A DNA stretch of 64,000 nt, from the NCBI RefSeq assembly GCF_001468485.1, contig NZ_LODI01000004.1:24970-88969 (forward strand), in the 5' to 3' direction. Shown here piece after piece: positions 36,278-47,142 of the stretch. The notes under the pieces are model-generated. The model saw only the letters and a list, made by a program, of their open reading frames with translations, was not told the DNA's origin and ran no database searches. Numbering within the stretch: the first letter of the stretch is position 1; every line of letters starts with the position of its first letter. Origin of the DNA: Pseudoalteromonas sp. H71. GTDB taxonomy: Bacteria > Pseudomonadota > Gammaproteobacteria > Enterobacterales > Alteromonadaceae. The position numbers and the translations under genes were made by a program.

Positions 36278-36907
36278 TTAAAGCCCTAAATGTGCTTTTA
36301 TCTGGTTAAGTTCTGCTTTTAGCTCTTCTACTTCGCGTAATAAATCGTTTAACTCTTTATCTTTAATCGCTTCGCTGGGTAAATTAATGGTATCGCTATC
36401 AGGTGTAATTTGTTGCTCACCAAATAAATGAATATATCGGCTTTCACGTTTACCTGCTTCGCGCGGTAGTTTGGCGACTTGCTCGTTTTCAATTAGTTTA
36501 TTTAGGGCGTTTTCAACCTCATCTACATTATTAAAATCAGCGAGGCGAGCGCTGCGAGTTCTTAATTCGCCGGGTGTTTGGGCACCGCGTAACAGCAATA
36601 GGCAAATAACGGCACGTTGTTGTGCTGAAAACTGTAAGCTACTAAATTCGGTATTACAAAAGCGGTGGTCGTACTTATTTACCCGCCCTGAAGGCGCTTC
36701 ATCAACAGTAACTAGGCGTATATCTATAAGTTCATCTAGCGCATTTTGAACATCACTTTCTGTTAAATTAAGAACAGGATCGCGATTCGATTTTTGATTA
36801 CATGCATTGGCTAGCCCATTGAGTGATAAAGGGTAATGCTCTGGCGTAGTGCTTTGTTTTTCTAGAAGGCAACCAATAACACGTTGTTGATTTGGTGATA
36901 ACTGCAT
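36278..36907 (-). CDS. YceH-family protein (DUF480)
   Basis: A 209-residue cytosolic protein with two winged-helix units: LSPNQQRVIGCLLEKQSTTPEHYPLSL, NRDPVLNLTES and then QQRAVICLLLLRGAQTPGELRTR. A C-terminal coiled coil (LNDLLREVEELKAELNQIK) follows. This is the UPF0502/YceH family, whose function is not established; DNA binding is suggested by the fold. Confidence 0.92.
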   Translation of the reverse strand: MQLSPNQQRVIGCLLEKQSTTPEHYPLSLNGLANACNQKSNRDPVLNLTESDVQNALDELIDIRLVTVDEAPSGRVNKYDHRFCNTEFSSLQFSAQQRAVICLLLLRGAQTPGELRTRSARLADFNNVDEVENALNKLIENEQVAKLPREAGKRESRYIHLFGEQQITPDSDTINLPSEAIKDKELNDLLREVEELKAELNQIKAHLGL

Positions 36908-36958
36908 AAGTACCCTTAAAAATATTAATTATTAATTCTAACTAGTGGTAAGCCTTAT

Positions 36959-39900
36959 TTAACTGTCAAGCCAGTGCTGCAACTTAGGTTTTAAGGCGGC
37001 CATATCAAGCGGTTTAGTTAAATAGTCATCCATACCTGCAGCAATACATTTTTCTCTATCGCCTTGCATGGCATTAGCCGTTAAAGCAATAATTGAAACG
37101 CGACTGTATATTTCACCTGCTTCGCCTTGCCTAATTGCTTGCGTGGCTTGGTAACCATCCATTATTGGCATTTGGCAATCCATTAAAATAAGTTTATACG
37201 GGTTATTTTGTTTGGCGTTTAGTTTACTAATTGCTTCCTCGCCATTTTCGGCAATATCAAAGGTCACACCCGCTTCTTTTAGTAGTGCAGAGGCCACAAC
37301 TTGGTTTATTTTATTATCTTCTACTAATAATAAAACGGGTTCTGATGAGTCTGTAATAGGGGCTTTTGTAAGCGTATTAGTGAGTTGCGCCTGATTTAAT
37401 TGCTGCTCTAAAAACTTTTCATTAGTAAGTGAGTCGAATAAATCCGATGGTGTTAAAGGTTTAAAAATCATGCAGTCAACGTTCATTGCAAGCGTTGAAT
37501 TTTTTTGCGAGTAACTCATTGGCGCCATAATCACCGACTTACATTTAGATTTGTAAATGAAGTTTTGTAAGGCGGTTGTTTGCGCTTTAGCAGCAATAGA
37601 GAAAAAGTGATAATCAACTAAAATTGCATCGTATAAATGAGTCGTATCCGCTAAGTGTGTTAGTACTTCACCGTAGTCATTTATAAACTCGACATGAGCA
37701 CCCCAAATCAGCAGCTGTTTAGTGGCAATACTGGTATTTAAGTGGCATTCATCAATAATTAAAATACGCTTATTGTTTATTAGATGGCTTGGTAAATCCT
37801 GCTCTTTACTTAATCTAGGTTGTATTTTTATATTAAATGAAAACGTACTGCCCTCGCCTTCAACACTGTTAACACTGACACTTCCACCCATTAATTCACA
37901 CAGTTGTTTTACTATAGTTAAGCCAAGGCCTGTGCCGCCAAATTGGCGCGTAGTTGAAGCGTCAGCCTGTGTAAATGAGTTAAACAGCAGTGATTGTTGA
38001 TTTTTATTGATGCCAATACCGGTATCAATTATTGAGCACTCTAGAAATGAGCCATCGGTGGAGTCGTCCACCCTGGCTATAATAATGACGTCACCGTTTT
38101 TAGTAAATTTAACAGCATTACCAATCAGATTATTAAGAATTTGCCTAAGCCTATTCGGATCACTAATTATTTCACTTACTGTAATCTGAGTTGCGTCTAA
38201 AATTAGTTTTGTATTGTTTTGCTCCACTTTTAGTGCAAACGATTCAACCACTTCACCTAATAATTTAGGGAGGTTAAATTGAATACTATCAATGTTAAGT
38301 TTACCTGCTTCCATTTTAGAAAAGTCTAGTATGTCATTAATAATATTAAGCAATGATTCGGCAGATGATTGCGCAAGCTCTATATGATGCGCCTGTTGTT
38401 GATTTAAGCTCGTTTGTTTAATTATATTTAGCATGCCTAGCACCCCATTTATAGGAGTGCGAATTTCGTGGCTCATAGTTGCTAAAAATTCACTTTTTGC
38501 TGCCACCGCTTGTTCGGCTAATTCCTTAGCTTCTACTAATTCCTGTTCTGCTTCTATGCGTTGCTGGCTTGAATGTAAACTGCCTATAAGCGTAGCCACT
38601 GTGATTAAAAAACTTTCTTCGTTTTTTGTCCACAAGCGTGTGGTTTTGCATTGCTCAGCACATATTATTCCTAATACCCCGTTGCCGGCAGGGATTGTTA
38701 CGCACAGCATCGATTTTATTCCCAATGGCAATAAGTAATATGGCGACAAAGGAGATAGCGCTGAATTATGAATAACGTCGGGAATATTAAATACAGCTTG
38801 GTTATCAAGCATATTAAAAAAGTCAGGAAGATGTTTTCTAAGCCAAGTTAGTTCAACGTTTTCGGCTTGTGTTAACTTATTATGTAGTGCGAACGGAATT
38901 AACTGTGTGTGATCTTCGTTATAAAAACGAATGCTAGCGCGTTCAATTTTTAAAGCGTGGCAAATAGCTTCAGTGAGTATATCTTTTGATTGGCTAAGTT
39001 TACCGTTTAAAATTAGCTTATTAACCGTTAATGAGGCTAACGTTTCATTGTGTAGTGCCGTAAAGCTATTTTCTAATTCAATTTTTTTACGGGTATCAAT
39101 ATTTTGTAGCGAACCAAAGATGCGCACGCATCGACCATTTTTATGTTCAGCTTCTGCATTAACAAGTACCCATACAGCTTCCCCTTCAGCGTTTATTACC
39201 TCTAGTTCAACTTCATAACTATGGCCATATTTAATAGCACGTTCGAGTAGAGGTTTGATGGTTTCTCTGCTTTCACCTTCTTTAAAATAGCTTAAATCTT
39301 CAGGCCATTGTGGCTGGGTATTGAGTGGGTATTTAAACAGTTTTTTAGTCATATCTGACCAATAAACTTTTTTCGTTTCTAAATTAAACGACCACGCACC
39401 TATTTGCGCCAAATCGCTCATGGTTTCTAGCATTTTTTCATTTTTTTGCTGGCGCTCAAGCATTTTTAAAAAAAACCAAAATGCCCATGTAAGTAAGGCA
39501 CAAATAATGATAATTGCTAAACGTAATGGCCAAATTGCTGAGTTGGGTGGGCTCCAGCCCTGCTTTGGTGCAACATATAGCTGCCAGTTACCGCCTTGAA
39601 AGTTTAGCGAAAATGCGAGAGGGTTTCGACTCAGTATTGTGGCGTCACCAAAAAAAAACTCGCCTTTATCACCCAGCCCATTTCGGCCTTGAAGTGCAAC
39701 GTTATAATTGTCTTCTAGATCTAAAATACCGGCGTTTTTATAAATTTTATTGATATCTAAAACAACCGATAGTAATCCCCAAAACGTATTCTCTGGCGGA
39801 GTATATACAGGCACACGCGCTATGAGTGCTTCTCCACCTTGCACAAGTGTTAATGGGCCTGCCATTATAATTGTATTGGTATCGCGTGCTTTTATTGCAT

Positions 39901-40315
39901 CAGCGCGTTGGTTTTTATTGGTCAGTAAGTTAAGGCCCAGCGCACCTTCGTTGCCTTTAATAGGGTAGGTCATTTTTATAATCATATTGGGTGCACCGCC
40001 AATATTTCGAAGTTCTTTTGATGTATTAAAAAGAGGGGCTGCAATTTGTGCAAAGCGTTCTTGATTTAAGTTAGGCTCTGCAGAAACCGCAACGCCTAAA
40101 CCACGGACTAATTGAATGTTAGAAATTAAAATGGCTTCTAACTGTGCTCTGTAGGTGCTTACTTCAAAGAGGATTTGTAGGCGATGAGCGTCTTTCACGC
40201 GATTGTAATTAATGCGCTCTAGTACAACACTAATAAGCAGTAGTAGTGTCATCGATAACCAGAAGGTTCGTTTGTAGTTATGAATATTCGTTTTTTTATT
40301 ATTAGTTGGCGGCAT
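36959..40315 (-). CDS. Hybrid sensor histidine kinase (CHASE-PAS-GAF, two receivers)
   Basis: An 1118-residue membrane kinase. Order: membrane helix (18-34), CHASE-like periplasmic domain (60-245), second helix (263-287), PAS (300-405), GAF (430-580), HisKA with His616 ([10 protein letters not shown]), ATPase domain (N732 in the N box), then two receiver domains with Asp901 (LVDYHF) and Asp1046 ([11 protein letters not shown]). The first receiver has DE rather than DD in its acidic pocket and may be weak. No Hpt domain follows, so phosphotransfer needs a partner elsewhere. Signal unknown; CHASE and GAF suggest small-molecule sensing. Confidence 0.93.
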   Translation of the reverse strand: MPPTNNKKTNIHNYKRTFWLSMTLLLLISVVLERINYNRVKDAHRLQILFEVSTYRAQLEAILISNIQLVRGLGVAVSAEPNLNQERFAQIAAPLFNTSKELRNIGGAPNMIIKMTYPIKGNEGALGLNLLTNKNQRADAIKARDTNTIIMAGPLTLVQGGEALIARVPVYTPPENTFWGLLSVVLDINKIYKNAGILDLEDNYNVALQGRNGLGDKGEFFFGDATILSRNPLAFSLNFQGGNWQLYVAPKQGWSPPNSAIWPLRLAIIIICALLTWAFWFFLKMLERQQKNEKMLETMSDLAQIGAWSFNLETKKVYWSDMTKKLFKYPLNTQPQWPEDLSYFKEGESRETIKPLLERAIKYGHSYEVELEVINAEGEAVWVLVNAEAEHKNGRCVRIFGSLQNIDTRKKIELENSFTALHNETLASLTVNKLILNGKLSQSKDILTEAICHALKIERASIRFYNEDHTQLIPFALHNKLTQAENVELTWLRKHLPDFFNMLDNQAVFNIPDVIHNSALSPLSPYYLLPLGIKSMLCVTIPAGNGVLGIICAEQCKTTRLWTKNEESFLITVATLIGSLHSSQQRIEAEQELVEAKELAEQAVAAKSEFLATMSHEIRTPINGVLGMLNIIKQTSLNQQQAHHIELAQSSAESLLNIINDILDFSKMEAGKLNIDSIQFNLPKLLGEVVESFALKVEQNNTKLILDATQITVSEIISDPNRLRQILNNLIGNAVKFTKNGDVIIIARVDDSTDGSFLECSIIDTGIGINKNQQSLLFNSFTQADASTTRQFGGTGLGLTIVKQLCELMGGSVSVNSVEGEGSTFSFNIKIQPRLSKEQDLPSHLINNKRILIIDECHLNTSIATKQLLIWGAHVEFINDYGEVLTHLADTTHLYDAILVDYHFFSIAAKAQTTALQNFIYKSKCKSVIMAPMSYSQKNSTLAMNVDCMIFKPLTPSDLFDSLTNEKFLEQQLNQAQLTNTLTKAPITDSSEPVLLLVEDNKINQVVASALLKEAGVTFDIAENGEEAISKLNAKQNNPYKLILMDCQMPIMDGYQATQAIRQGEAGEIYSRVSIIALTANAMQGDREKCIAAGMDDYLTKPLDMAALKPKLQHWLDS

Positions 40316-40370
40316 TAGCTACATTGGCTTGGGTTAGGCTACTCAACTATAGCTATTTATTGTACAAATT

Positions 40371-40400
40371 AAAATGACGCTTAAACATAAGCGCCATTTT
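40371..40400. terminator. Hairpin between ycaO and the hybrid kinase
   Basis: AAAATGaCGCTT and AAGCGcCATTTT pair with one mismatch around 6 bases; T-rich and A-rich flanks lie on both sides. It follows ycaO on the minus strand. Confidence 0.55.
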
Positions 40401-40424
40401 ATTTTTATAAATAGCAGTTTAAAA

Positions 40425-42185
40425 CTATGAGTCGCTTACTTCACGTGCCCAATGGTTTTGTTTAGCTACATGTAGTTTACGGTAGCCATCTAGGAGTGCT
40501 GCATGCTTTTTAAAGCCATTAAGCGACAAACCAGGGAAGGTTAAACCGTTAAATAATGTACGGCCTTCGGCAATTTCAATCGCAAGCGTTACGTTGTCGC
40601 TGCCAAACATTAAACCAAGTGCATCTTGGTAGTCGGCGTATTCACGCTCGTCATCGTATTTAATTTCAAGAATGGCTTTTAAGCAGCGGAAATGGCGCAT
40701 TGCCTCTTCGTTTACTTGGCCTGTATGCAGTATCCAATCAACCCAATCAATTGCTTCTTCGCTGCCTGCGGCTAAACAGAGATGCGCTTTAAGCTCACCA
40801 ATACGTAGCGTATGCCAAGGTGTATCTGCATCGGTTGCAAGGCCAATAAACTCTGCTGCGCGAATAATATCGCTGTGGCCAGCTTCTTCTAGGCTGTCGT
40901 AAATGTCCATCCATTGCTCAGCATCGTACTGATCAAGCGATAGGAATGCTTCACGGAATTTAGCGCCTTCGTTGTTGTTACGCCAAATAAGCTCATCTAC
41001 TGGGTAAATGTCTGACATGCCAGGTACTAAAATACGACATGCATACACGTTTAGGTGCGTGTAATCCATGATGTAAATGTCGTGGTTCATGCTATGAATT
41101 AGGTCAGTACAGAAGTTGTATTCTTGCTCTGTTGTACCGCTAAAGTCCCAGTGTACAAAGTCAAAATCGGGATTTGCACGGAAAAAGTCATGCGATATTA
41201 AACCGCTAGAATCAATAAAGTGCAGTTCAATGTTTTCAGGCGTTGCTACTTCGTCGTTATCAAACGTGGCTGGCTGGAATACATCAAGCTGATCAAGGCG
41301 GCGACCTTGTAGTAACTCGGTAACGGTACGCTCAAGGGCTACTTCAAATGAAGGGTGAGCACCAAACGAGGCAAACACAGAGCCATCTGTTGGGTTAATC
41401 AGCGTTACGCTCATTACTGGGTATTTACCGCCTAGTGATGCATCGGCAATACGTAAATGAAAACCATGGCTGCGTAGCTCTTCACATGCTTCGTGAATTT
41501 GTGGGTATTGCTTAACAACCTCTTCAGGCACGATAGGCAAACAAATGCCTTCAGCGATGATGCGGTTTTTTATTGCGCGTTCAAATACTTCTGATAAACC
41601 TTGTACTCGCGCTTCAAATTTGGTGTTACCCGCGCTCATACCGTTAGATACAAAAATATTACCAATCACGTTTACCGGGATGTACACGTCTTGGTTATCG
41701 CGTTGGCGCGTGTATGGCAATGTACAAATGCCGCGCTCGTTATTACCTGAGTTAAAATCAAAAAGGTGTGATGCGTTAAGTTCGCGCTCTGGGTCAAAGT
41801 AATCCCACAGGCTTTCGTCCATTATGCCCTCAGGCACTTCCTCACCTTCTACTTTAAACCATTTTTCGTTTGGATAATGGGTAAACTCGCCGTTGGCAAA
41901 TTCTTCACCTAAGTAAAAGTCGGCAAAAAAGTAGTTACAGCTTAAACGCTCAAAGTATTCACCTAGCGCAGAGGCAATAGAGGCTTTATCGGTTGCACCT
42001 TTACCATTAGTAAACATAACACCGCAGTCGCTATCTTTTATATGAACCGAATAACAGTTAGCTACAGGGTTAAGCCAAAGCGCTTCTTCAACATTAATTT
42101 TCAGGGCTTTAAGCTTGTTTTGCATGGTAGAGATTGACGATTCTAGATCGCGGTCTTTACCTTTGATAAACGTTTTTTCAGTCAT
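40425..42185 (-). CDS. ycaO: YcaO-domain protein
   Basis: A 586-residue cytosolic protein, the same length as Escherichia coli YcaO. The start MTEKTFIKGKDRDLESS at 42185 is the family start; the longer frame is spurious. The YcaO domain (about 60-380) includes TDKASIASALGEYFERL, SAGNTKFEARVQGLSEVFERA and FEVALERTVTELLQGR, with the glutamates that bind Mg-ATP. In E. coli YcaO contributes to RimO-dependent methylthiolation of ribosomal protein S12. No partner cyclodehydratase or precursor peptide is adjacent, so a peptide-modifying cluster is unlikely. Confidence 0.92.
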   Translation of the reverse strand: MTEKTFIKGKDRDLESSISTMQNKLKALKINVEEALWLNPVANCYSVHIKDSDCGVMFTNGKGATDKASIASALGEYFERLSCNYFFADFYLGEEFANGEFTHYPNEKWFKVEGEEVPEGIMDESLWDYFDPERELNASHLFDFNSGNNERGICTLPYTRQRDNQDVYIPVNVIGNIFVSNGMSAGNTKFEARVQGLSEVFERAIKNRIIAEGICLPIVPEEVVKQYPQIHEACEELRSHGFHLRIADASLGGKYPVMSVTLINPTDGSVFASFGAHPSFEVALERTVTELLQGRRLDQLDVFQPATFDNDEVATPENIELHFIDSSGLISHDFFRANPDFDFVHWDFSGTTEQEYNFCTDLIHSMNHDIYIMDYTHLNVYACRILVPGMSDIYPVDELIWRNNNEGAKFREAFLSLDQYDAEQWMDIYDSLEEAGHSDIIRAAEFIGLATDADTPWHTLRIGELKAHLCLAAGSEEAIDWVDWILHTGQVNEEAMRHFRCLKAILEIKYDDEREYADYQDALGLMFGSDNVTLAIEIAEGRTLFNGLTFPGLSLNGFKKHAALLDGYRKLHVAKQNHWAREVSDS

Positions 42186-42332
42186 ATTGATCTCAACTAG
42201 TTCTGCACGATGTGTGGAAGTGACATTATCGTGGATTTTGATGTTTATTTCATCCTTTGCGAGCAAGATCATGATTATTTAATAAAACTGTGGTTATTAT
42301 ATAGGCAACGTAAAGGGGGGAAGGGCAACTCA

Positions 42333-44615
42333 ATGTATAAACTAATCAAACGCTTGTTGTTATTAATTGTAATTTTAGGGCTGGGTGGCACCGCTGTGGT
42401 GTATGGGGTACTTAGCTTGAGTTTACCAGCACTTGATGGCAACGGACGCAGTATGGCAGTAAATGAACCTGTTAAAATTTCTCGCGATACATTGGGCCAA
42501 GCTGTTATCAACGCTAAAAACCGCAACGATGCCGCTTACGGATTAGGTTATGCGCACGGACAGGACCGATTCTTTCAAATGGATTTATTAAGGCGCAACG
42601 CCGCAGGTGAGCTAAGTGAATTATTTGGCAAAGCGGCCCTTGGGCTTGATAAAAAAATGCGCTTCCATCAACTGCGTAAGCGTAGCCGCGCTATTTTACA
42701 AACTCTTCCTGAAACCGATAAGCGATTATTAAAAAGCTACGCACAAGGCGTGAACGAAGGGCTGGCACAAGTAGGGTATGCAAGCTTTGAATACCTACTA
42801 ACGGGCGGGGCGCAAAAACCTTGGCAAAGTGAAGATAGCTTATTAGTGATATTTAGCATGTACTTAGATTTACAAAGCATGACATTTAATCGCGATCAAA
42901 CTTTGATTCAGCTAGAGCAAATATACAGCAAGAATATGGTTGATTTTTTAACGCAACCTAGTCAATACCAAGCAGCGCTTGATGGTAGCAAATTAGCCCC
43001 GTTTGTAGGTGAACTGCCGGTTCTCGCAACGCAAACGGCTCATGTTGCAACCCACATTGAAGCCCCTCAAGAGCTTGGTAGTAATAATTGGGCAGTCACC
43101 GGAGAGCTTACAAAAACCGGCGCAGGAATGGTGTCTGACGATATGCACTTATCAATGGCAGTACCGGTTATTTGGTACCGAGCACAACTCAATTATATGT
43201 TAAATAACAAGCCAATGCAGATAACGGGTGTATCACTTCCGGGTACTCCAGCCATAGTGGTGGGAACAAATAATAAAATTGCATGGGGGTTTACTAACGG
43301 TTATTTAGATACCGCTGATTGGATAGCGCTTAATAACGATAGCAAAACATGGCTTGTTGATGAGCCTATTTTATTATCAGAAGGAAGCGCTGAACCTTAC
43401 TCGTTAATAATGAGCGAATACGGTCCAGTAAAATACATTAACGAAAAGCCTTATGCACTTAGTTGGGCGGCGCATCAACCTTATGCAGTCAACATGCAAC
43501 TATTAAAGCTTGAGCAGGCAGATACTGTAGACGATGCGCTTGCTCTTGCAAGTGATATTGGTATTCCGGTACAGAATTTAATGGTCGTTGATAGCCTAGG
43601 CAATGCGGCATGGAAAAATATAGGCGGTATTCCGGCACGAACAACTGCGAGTGAGTTAAGTGTAAATGCAACGCAGTATTCGGCACTTTTTGAGCAAAAC
43701 GAAATTAATCGCCCATTTGTTAAAAACCCGTCCAGTGGGCGATTATGGACGGGGAATTCTCGGGTTGTATCCGCCAGCGATAATGCACGCTTTGGTAATG
43801 GCGGCTATGCATTAGGTGCACGTTCAAGTCAAATTAGAGACCGCTTATTTGAAAAAAACACATTTGCAGAGTCTGACTTTTACGCGCTACAGCTTGATAA
43901 CCAAGCCCGTTTTTTAATGCCATGGCATGAGCTGTTACTCAAGCAGTTAAACACCAATAAGGTTAAAAATGCGCAGTATATAACAGAGCTTGAAAACTGG
44001 CAGCAATGCGCATGTGCTTCTTCGGTAGGTTATACCTTGGTTAAACGCTATCGCGACGAAGTTATTAACCTCGTGTTTAACAATATTGAAGTCACTCTTA
44101 ATGAGCACAAAGGTACACTTAAACCTATAAAACGAGGGTTAGAGCCTGCGCTTTGGCAACTTATTAACAATAAACCTGCATCTTGGGTTAATTTTCAATT
44201 TAATAGTTGGGATGAACAATTAGTGGGTGCTTTTGATAAAGCTACAGATAAGTTGAGCGCGCAATTTGGCACTAATATAAAGCAATGGCAGTGGGGTAAA
44301 GTAAACGAGCTGGTTATAGAGCATCCTTTTGCAAAACAAATCCCGCTATTGGCAAAGTTACTTAACATGCCAACTGCTGCAGGGTTTGGTGATACTTACA
44401 TGCCTGCGGTACAAGGACGAGATTTTGGTGCATCACAGCGTTTTATTGCTCAACCTGGGCATTTAGAGCACGCTATTTTAAGTGTGCCGGGTGGGCAGTC
44501 GGGACATCCGCTATCAGAGTTTTATAGAGCTGGTTTTAGCGACTATATTGAAGGTAAGCAAACTCCGCTATTGCCACAAACGCTAGCGCATCAAATAGTT
44601 ATCTCACCAAAATAG
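42333..44615 (+). CDS. Penicillin acylase-family (N-terminal nucleophile) amidase
   Basis: A 760-residue exported Ntn hydrolase. An N-terminal hydrophobic segment (residues 8-28) is followed by the alpha chain (AYGLGYAHGQDRFFQMDLLRR is the usual signature) and the autoprocessing site GSNNWAV with Ser250 as new N-terminal nucleophile of the beta chain. Members hydrolyse amides such as beta-lactam side chains or acyl-homoserine lactones; the substrate here is not known. The start at 42333 has a GGGGGGAAGGG stretch before it. It is followed at 57 bp by an MBL-fold gene. Confidence 0.9.
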   Translation: MYKLIKRLLLLIVILGLGGTAVVYGVLSLSLPALDGNGRSMAVNEPVKISRDTLGQAVINAKNRNDAAYGLGYAHGQDRFFQMDLLRRNAAGELSELFGKAALGLDKKMRFHQLRKRSRAILQTLPETDKRLLKSYAQGVNEGLAQVGYASFEYLLTGGAQKPWQSEDSLLVIFSMYLDLQSMTFNRDQTLIQLEQIYSKNMVDFLTQPSQYQAALDGSKLAPFVGELPVLATQTAHVATHIEAPQELGSNNWAVTGELTKTGAGMVSDDMHLSMAVPVIWYRAQLNYMLNNKPMQITGVSLPGTPAIVVGTNNKIAWGFTNGYLDTADWIALNNDSKTWLVDEPILLSEGSAEPYSLIMSEYGPVKYINEKPYALSWAAHQPYAVNMQLLKLEQADTVDDALALASDIGIPVQNLMVVDSLGNAAWKNIGGIPARTTASELSVNATQYSALFEQNEINRPFVKNPSSGRLWTGNSRVVSASDNARFGNGGYALGARSSQIRDRLFEKNTFAESDFYALQLDNQARFLMPWHELLLKQLNTNKVKNAQYITELENWQQCACASSVGYTLVKRYRDEVINLVFNNIEVTLNEHKGTLKPIKRGLEPALWQLINNKPASWVNFQFNSWDEQLVGAFDKATDKLSAQFGTNIKQWQWGKVNELVIEHPFAKQIPLLAKLLNMPTAAGFGDTYMPAVQGRDFGASQRFIAQPGHLEHAILSVPGGQSGHPLSEFYRAGFSDYIEGKQTPLLPQTLAHQIVISPK

Positions 44616-44672
44616 TGTGAGCCAAAATGCAAGTAATAACGTTCTATATAACTCTAACAATGGAGAACTAAA

Positions 44673-45521
44673 ATGAAAAAATTACTACCCGCGTTAATGA
44701 CCAGTTTGCTACTGAACACATCGGCTCATGCAGACGACAACCCCGTCACCGCAGAAAAACTCAGTGAAAGCGTCTATGTATTATTTGGTCAAGGTGGCAA
44801 CATTGCTGCAAGTGTTGGTGATGACGGTATTTATATTATTGACGACCAATTTGCTAAGCTCTCAGATGATATTAAAAAAACCATTAGTGATTTAAAACCC
44901 GGTAGCGCCGAGTTTGTAATTAATACACATCATCATGGCGACCACACCGGCGGTAACGAAAACTTTGCTAAAGCGGGTGCACATGTCATTGCGCACGACA
45001 ACGTACATAAGCGATTAGAAGAAAAACACGGTGCAAACTCAGATTACCTGCCACGTATTAGTTTTGGCCACGATTTAAAACTTCATTTTAATAACGAACA
45101 CGCACATGTTGTGCATTATGCGCATGCCCATACCGATGGTGACTCAGTTATATTTTTTAGTAACGACAACATAGTGCACATGGGCGATATTTATTTTAAC
45201 TTTGGCAGCTTGCCGTTTGTTGATGTAGATAGCGGTGGCAGTGTTGATGGAGTATTAGCGGCGGTTGACGATGTTATTAACCAAATTGACGATAATACTC
45301 AAGTTATTCCGGGGCATGGTCCAGTAAGTGACCGTTCAGGGCTGATAACGTATCGTAAGCTGGTGCAAAAGGCCAAAGGTGTTATGCTTAAGGCAATGCA
45401 AAACGATGCGAGTTTACAGCAAGTGCTTGACGCTGACCCACTATCAGAACTGGGTCTTAAATACGCAAATTGGCTACCAAAAGAGCGAGTAACCACATTG
45501 TTTTATCGTAGCTTAAAGTAA
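44673..45521 (+). CDS. Exported metallo-beta-lactamase-fold hydrolase
   Basis: A 282-residue periplasmic MBL-fold protein with a signal peptide (cleavage near AHA, residue 20). It has the zinc motif NTHHHGDHTGG, HAHTDGDSVIFF, HMGDIYF and PGHGPVSD. The family includes lactamases, lactonases and many other hydrolases; the distances and SGG SVDGVL region fit subclass-B-like quiescent MBL proteins. With the acylase upstream a shared role against amides or lactones is possible, but this is inference. Confidence 0.9.
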   Translation: MKKLLPALMTSLLLNTSAHADDNPVTAEKLSESVYVLFGQGGNIAASVGDDGIYIIDDQFAKLSDDIKKTISDLKPGSAEFVINTHHHGDHTGGNENFAKAGAHVIAHDNVHKRLEEKHGANSDYLPRISFGHDLKLHFNNEHAHVVHYAHAHTDGDSVIFFSNDNIVHMGDIYFNFGSLPFVDVDSGGSVDGVLAAVDDVINQIDDNTQVIPGHGPVSDRSGLITYRKLVQKAKGVMLKAMQNDASLQQVLDADPLSELGLKYANWLPKERVTTLFYRSLK

Positions 45522-45558
45522 CTTGTAAAGTGAGTTAGCACGCATAATATAGTTTATT

Positions 45559-45584
45559 AAGCTGAGCATTTGCTCAGCTTTTTT
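45559..45584 (+). terminator. Intrinsic terminator after the MBL gene
   Basis: AAGCTGAGC, ATTT loop, GCTCAGCTT and a T-tract, 37 bp after the stop. Confidence 0.9.
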
Positions 45585-45609
45585 GTTCCCATGCCCCAAG
45601 GAGTTGTGT

Positions 45610-47142
45610 ATGTCGGCAGAAAAAACCCACCTAGAAATTTGTAACTTGACCAAAGAGCAGTATCCACAAATAAAAACGCTAATGGATCAAGCCTATCCAG
45701 ACTTAGGTGGCGCATGGCCAAGCCATACCATTTTTAGATTAATAGACCAGTTCCCTGAAGGGCAAATAGGCATAGTAGATGATGGCGTGCTGGTGGGCTT
45801 AGCGCTGAGCGTGCAAGTAGATTACACGCGTTTTTCAAACCCACATACCTACGAAGACATAGCCGATGGCCATGACCGCGTATTTAGCGATACCGATGGC
45901 GATGCTTTATATGGCTTAGATGTTGCTATTAGCGAAACTCACCGGGGCATGCGTTTAGGGCGTCGGCTTTATGATGCCCGTAAAGAATTGTGCCGCCAAT
46001 ATAACTTACGCGCTATTTTAGCCGGTGGGCGTATTCCACGTTATTACAATCACAGCAGTGAAATGACGCCAATGGAATACATTGAAAAGGTTGACCAAAA
46101 AGAGCTTTACGACCCCATTTTAAGCTTTCAGCTTTCTAACGACTTTCAGGTAAAGCGGTTACTTAAAAAGTACCTGCCGGAGGATCAAGAGTCTGTAGGT
46201 TACGCCACCTTACTTGAGTGGAATAACATAATGTATGAGCCAACCGATACGGTGCTCGAGTCAACTAAATCGATAGTGCGTATAGGCGCAGTGCAATGGC
46301 AAATGCGTTGTGTAGAGTCGGTTGAAGAAATGCTAAAGCAGGTTGAATACTTTGTAGATACGGTATCTGACTACAAAAGCGATTTTATATTATTTCCTGA
46401 GTTTTTTAACGCGCCACTTATGGGCTTAGGCGATCAAAATAATCAAACCGAAGCCATCCGCTATTTAGCGGAATATACAGAGACGTTTAAAAACGCGATG
46501 TCGCGTATGGCAATAGAATATAACGCCAATATTATTACCGGCTCTATGCCGCTTGCCGAAGACGATAAAATTTATAACGTAAGTTACTTATGCCACCGAA
46601 GCGGTAAAATAGACGAGCAGCGCAAAATACACATAACCCCGCATGAGCAAAATGATTGGGTTATTCAAGGCGGCGACAAAATTGCCGTGTTTGATACCGA
46701 TGCTGGGCGTGTAGGTATTCAAATTTGTTACGATGTAGAGTTCCCAGAGCTTTCGCGCATACTAGCTAAGCAAGGGCTTGATATACTGTTTGTTCCGTTT
46801 TGGACCGACACTAAAAATAGTTATTTACGGGTTCGCCATTGTGCGCAAGCGCGCGCAATCGAAAACGAATGTTATGTGGTTATTGCAGGCTCAGTAGGTA
46901 ACTTACCTGAGGTAGAAAGCTTAGACGTACAGTACTCGCAATCGGCAGTATTGACGCCGTCTGATTTTTCTTTTCCGCACGATGCAACACTCAATGAAGC
47001 CACACCGAATACCGAAATGTTATTATTTAGCGACCTTGATATGGATAAGCTAAAAATCCTTCATAGCGAAGGGACGGTGCGTAATTTAAAAGATCGCCGT
47101 GAAGATTTATACGACGTAATTTTGAAAAAGAGAGATGTTTAA
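45610..47142 (+). CDS. GNAT acetyltransferase-nitrilase fusion protein
   Basis: A 510-residue cytosolic two-domain enzyme. The first half (about 1-200) is a GNAT domain with VAISETHRGMRLGRRLYDAR as the acetyl-CoA pyrophosphate loop. The second half (about 225-500) is a carbon-nitrogen hydrolase with the Glu-Lys-Cys triad in LFPEFFNAP, RKIHITPHE and QICYDVEFPE (Cys373). This fusion is a known family of unknown substrate. The start at 45610 follows AAGGAG. The stop overlaps the next start (TAATG), so a Gdx-type exporter is made with it. Confidence 0.9.
   Translation: MSAEKTHLEICNLTKEQYPQIKTLMDQAYPDLGGAWPSHTIFRLIDQFPEGQIGIVDDGVLVGLALSVQVDYTRFSNPHTYEDIADGHDRVFSDTDGDALYGLDVAISETHRGMRLGRRLYDARKELCRQYNLRAILAGGRIPRYYNHSSEMTPMEYIEKVDQKELYDPILSFQLSNDFQVKRLLKKYLPEDQESVGYATLLEWNNIMYEPTDTVLESTKSIVRIGAVQWQMRCVESVEEMLKQVEYFVDTVSDYKSDFILFPEFFNAPLMGLGDQNNQTEAIRYLAEYTETFKNAMSRMAIEYNANIITGSMPLAEDDKIYNVSYLCHRSGKIDEQRKIHITPHEQNDWVIQGGDKIAVFDTDAGRVGIQICYDVEFPELSRILAKQGLDILFVPFWTDTKNSYLRVRHCAQARAIENECYVVIAGSVGNLPEVESLDVQYSQSAVLTPSDFSFPHDATLNEATPNTEMLLFSDLDMDKLKILHSEGTVRNLKDRREDLYDVILKKRDV

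Noticed and set aside
40425..42185. YcaO as sign of a thiazole/oxazole-modified peptide cluster
   Set aside because: No precursor peptide, dehydrogenase or partner cyclodehydratase is nearby, and the protein has the standard stand-alone length.
42210..42332. A longer N terminus of the acylase gene
   Set aside because: It overlaps the leader region of ycaO and lacks a ribosome site; the ATG at 42333 has a purine-rich stretch and begins the signal anchor.
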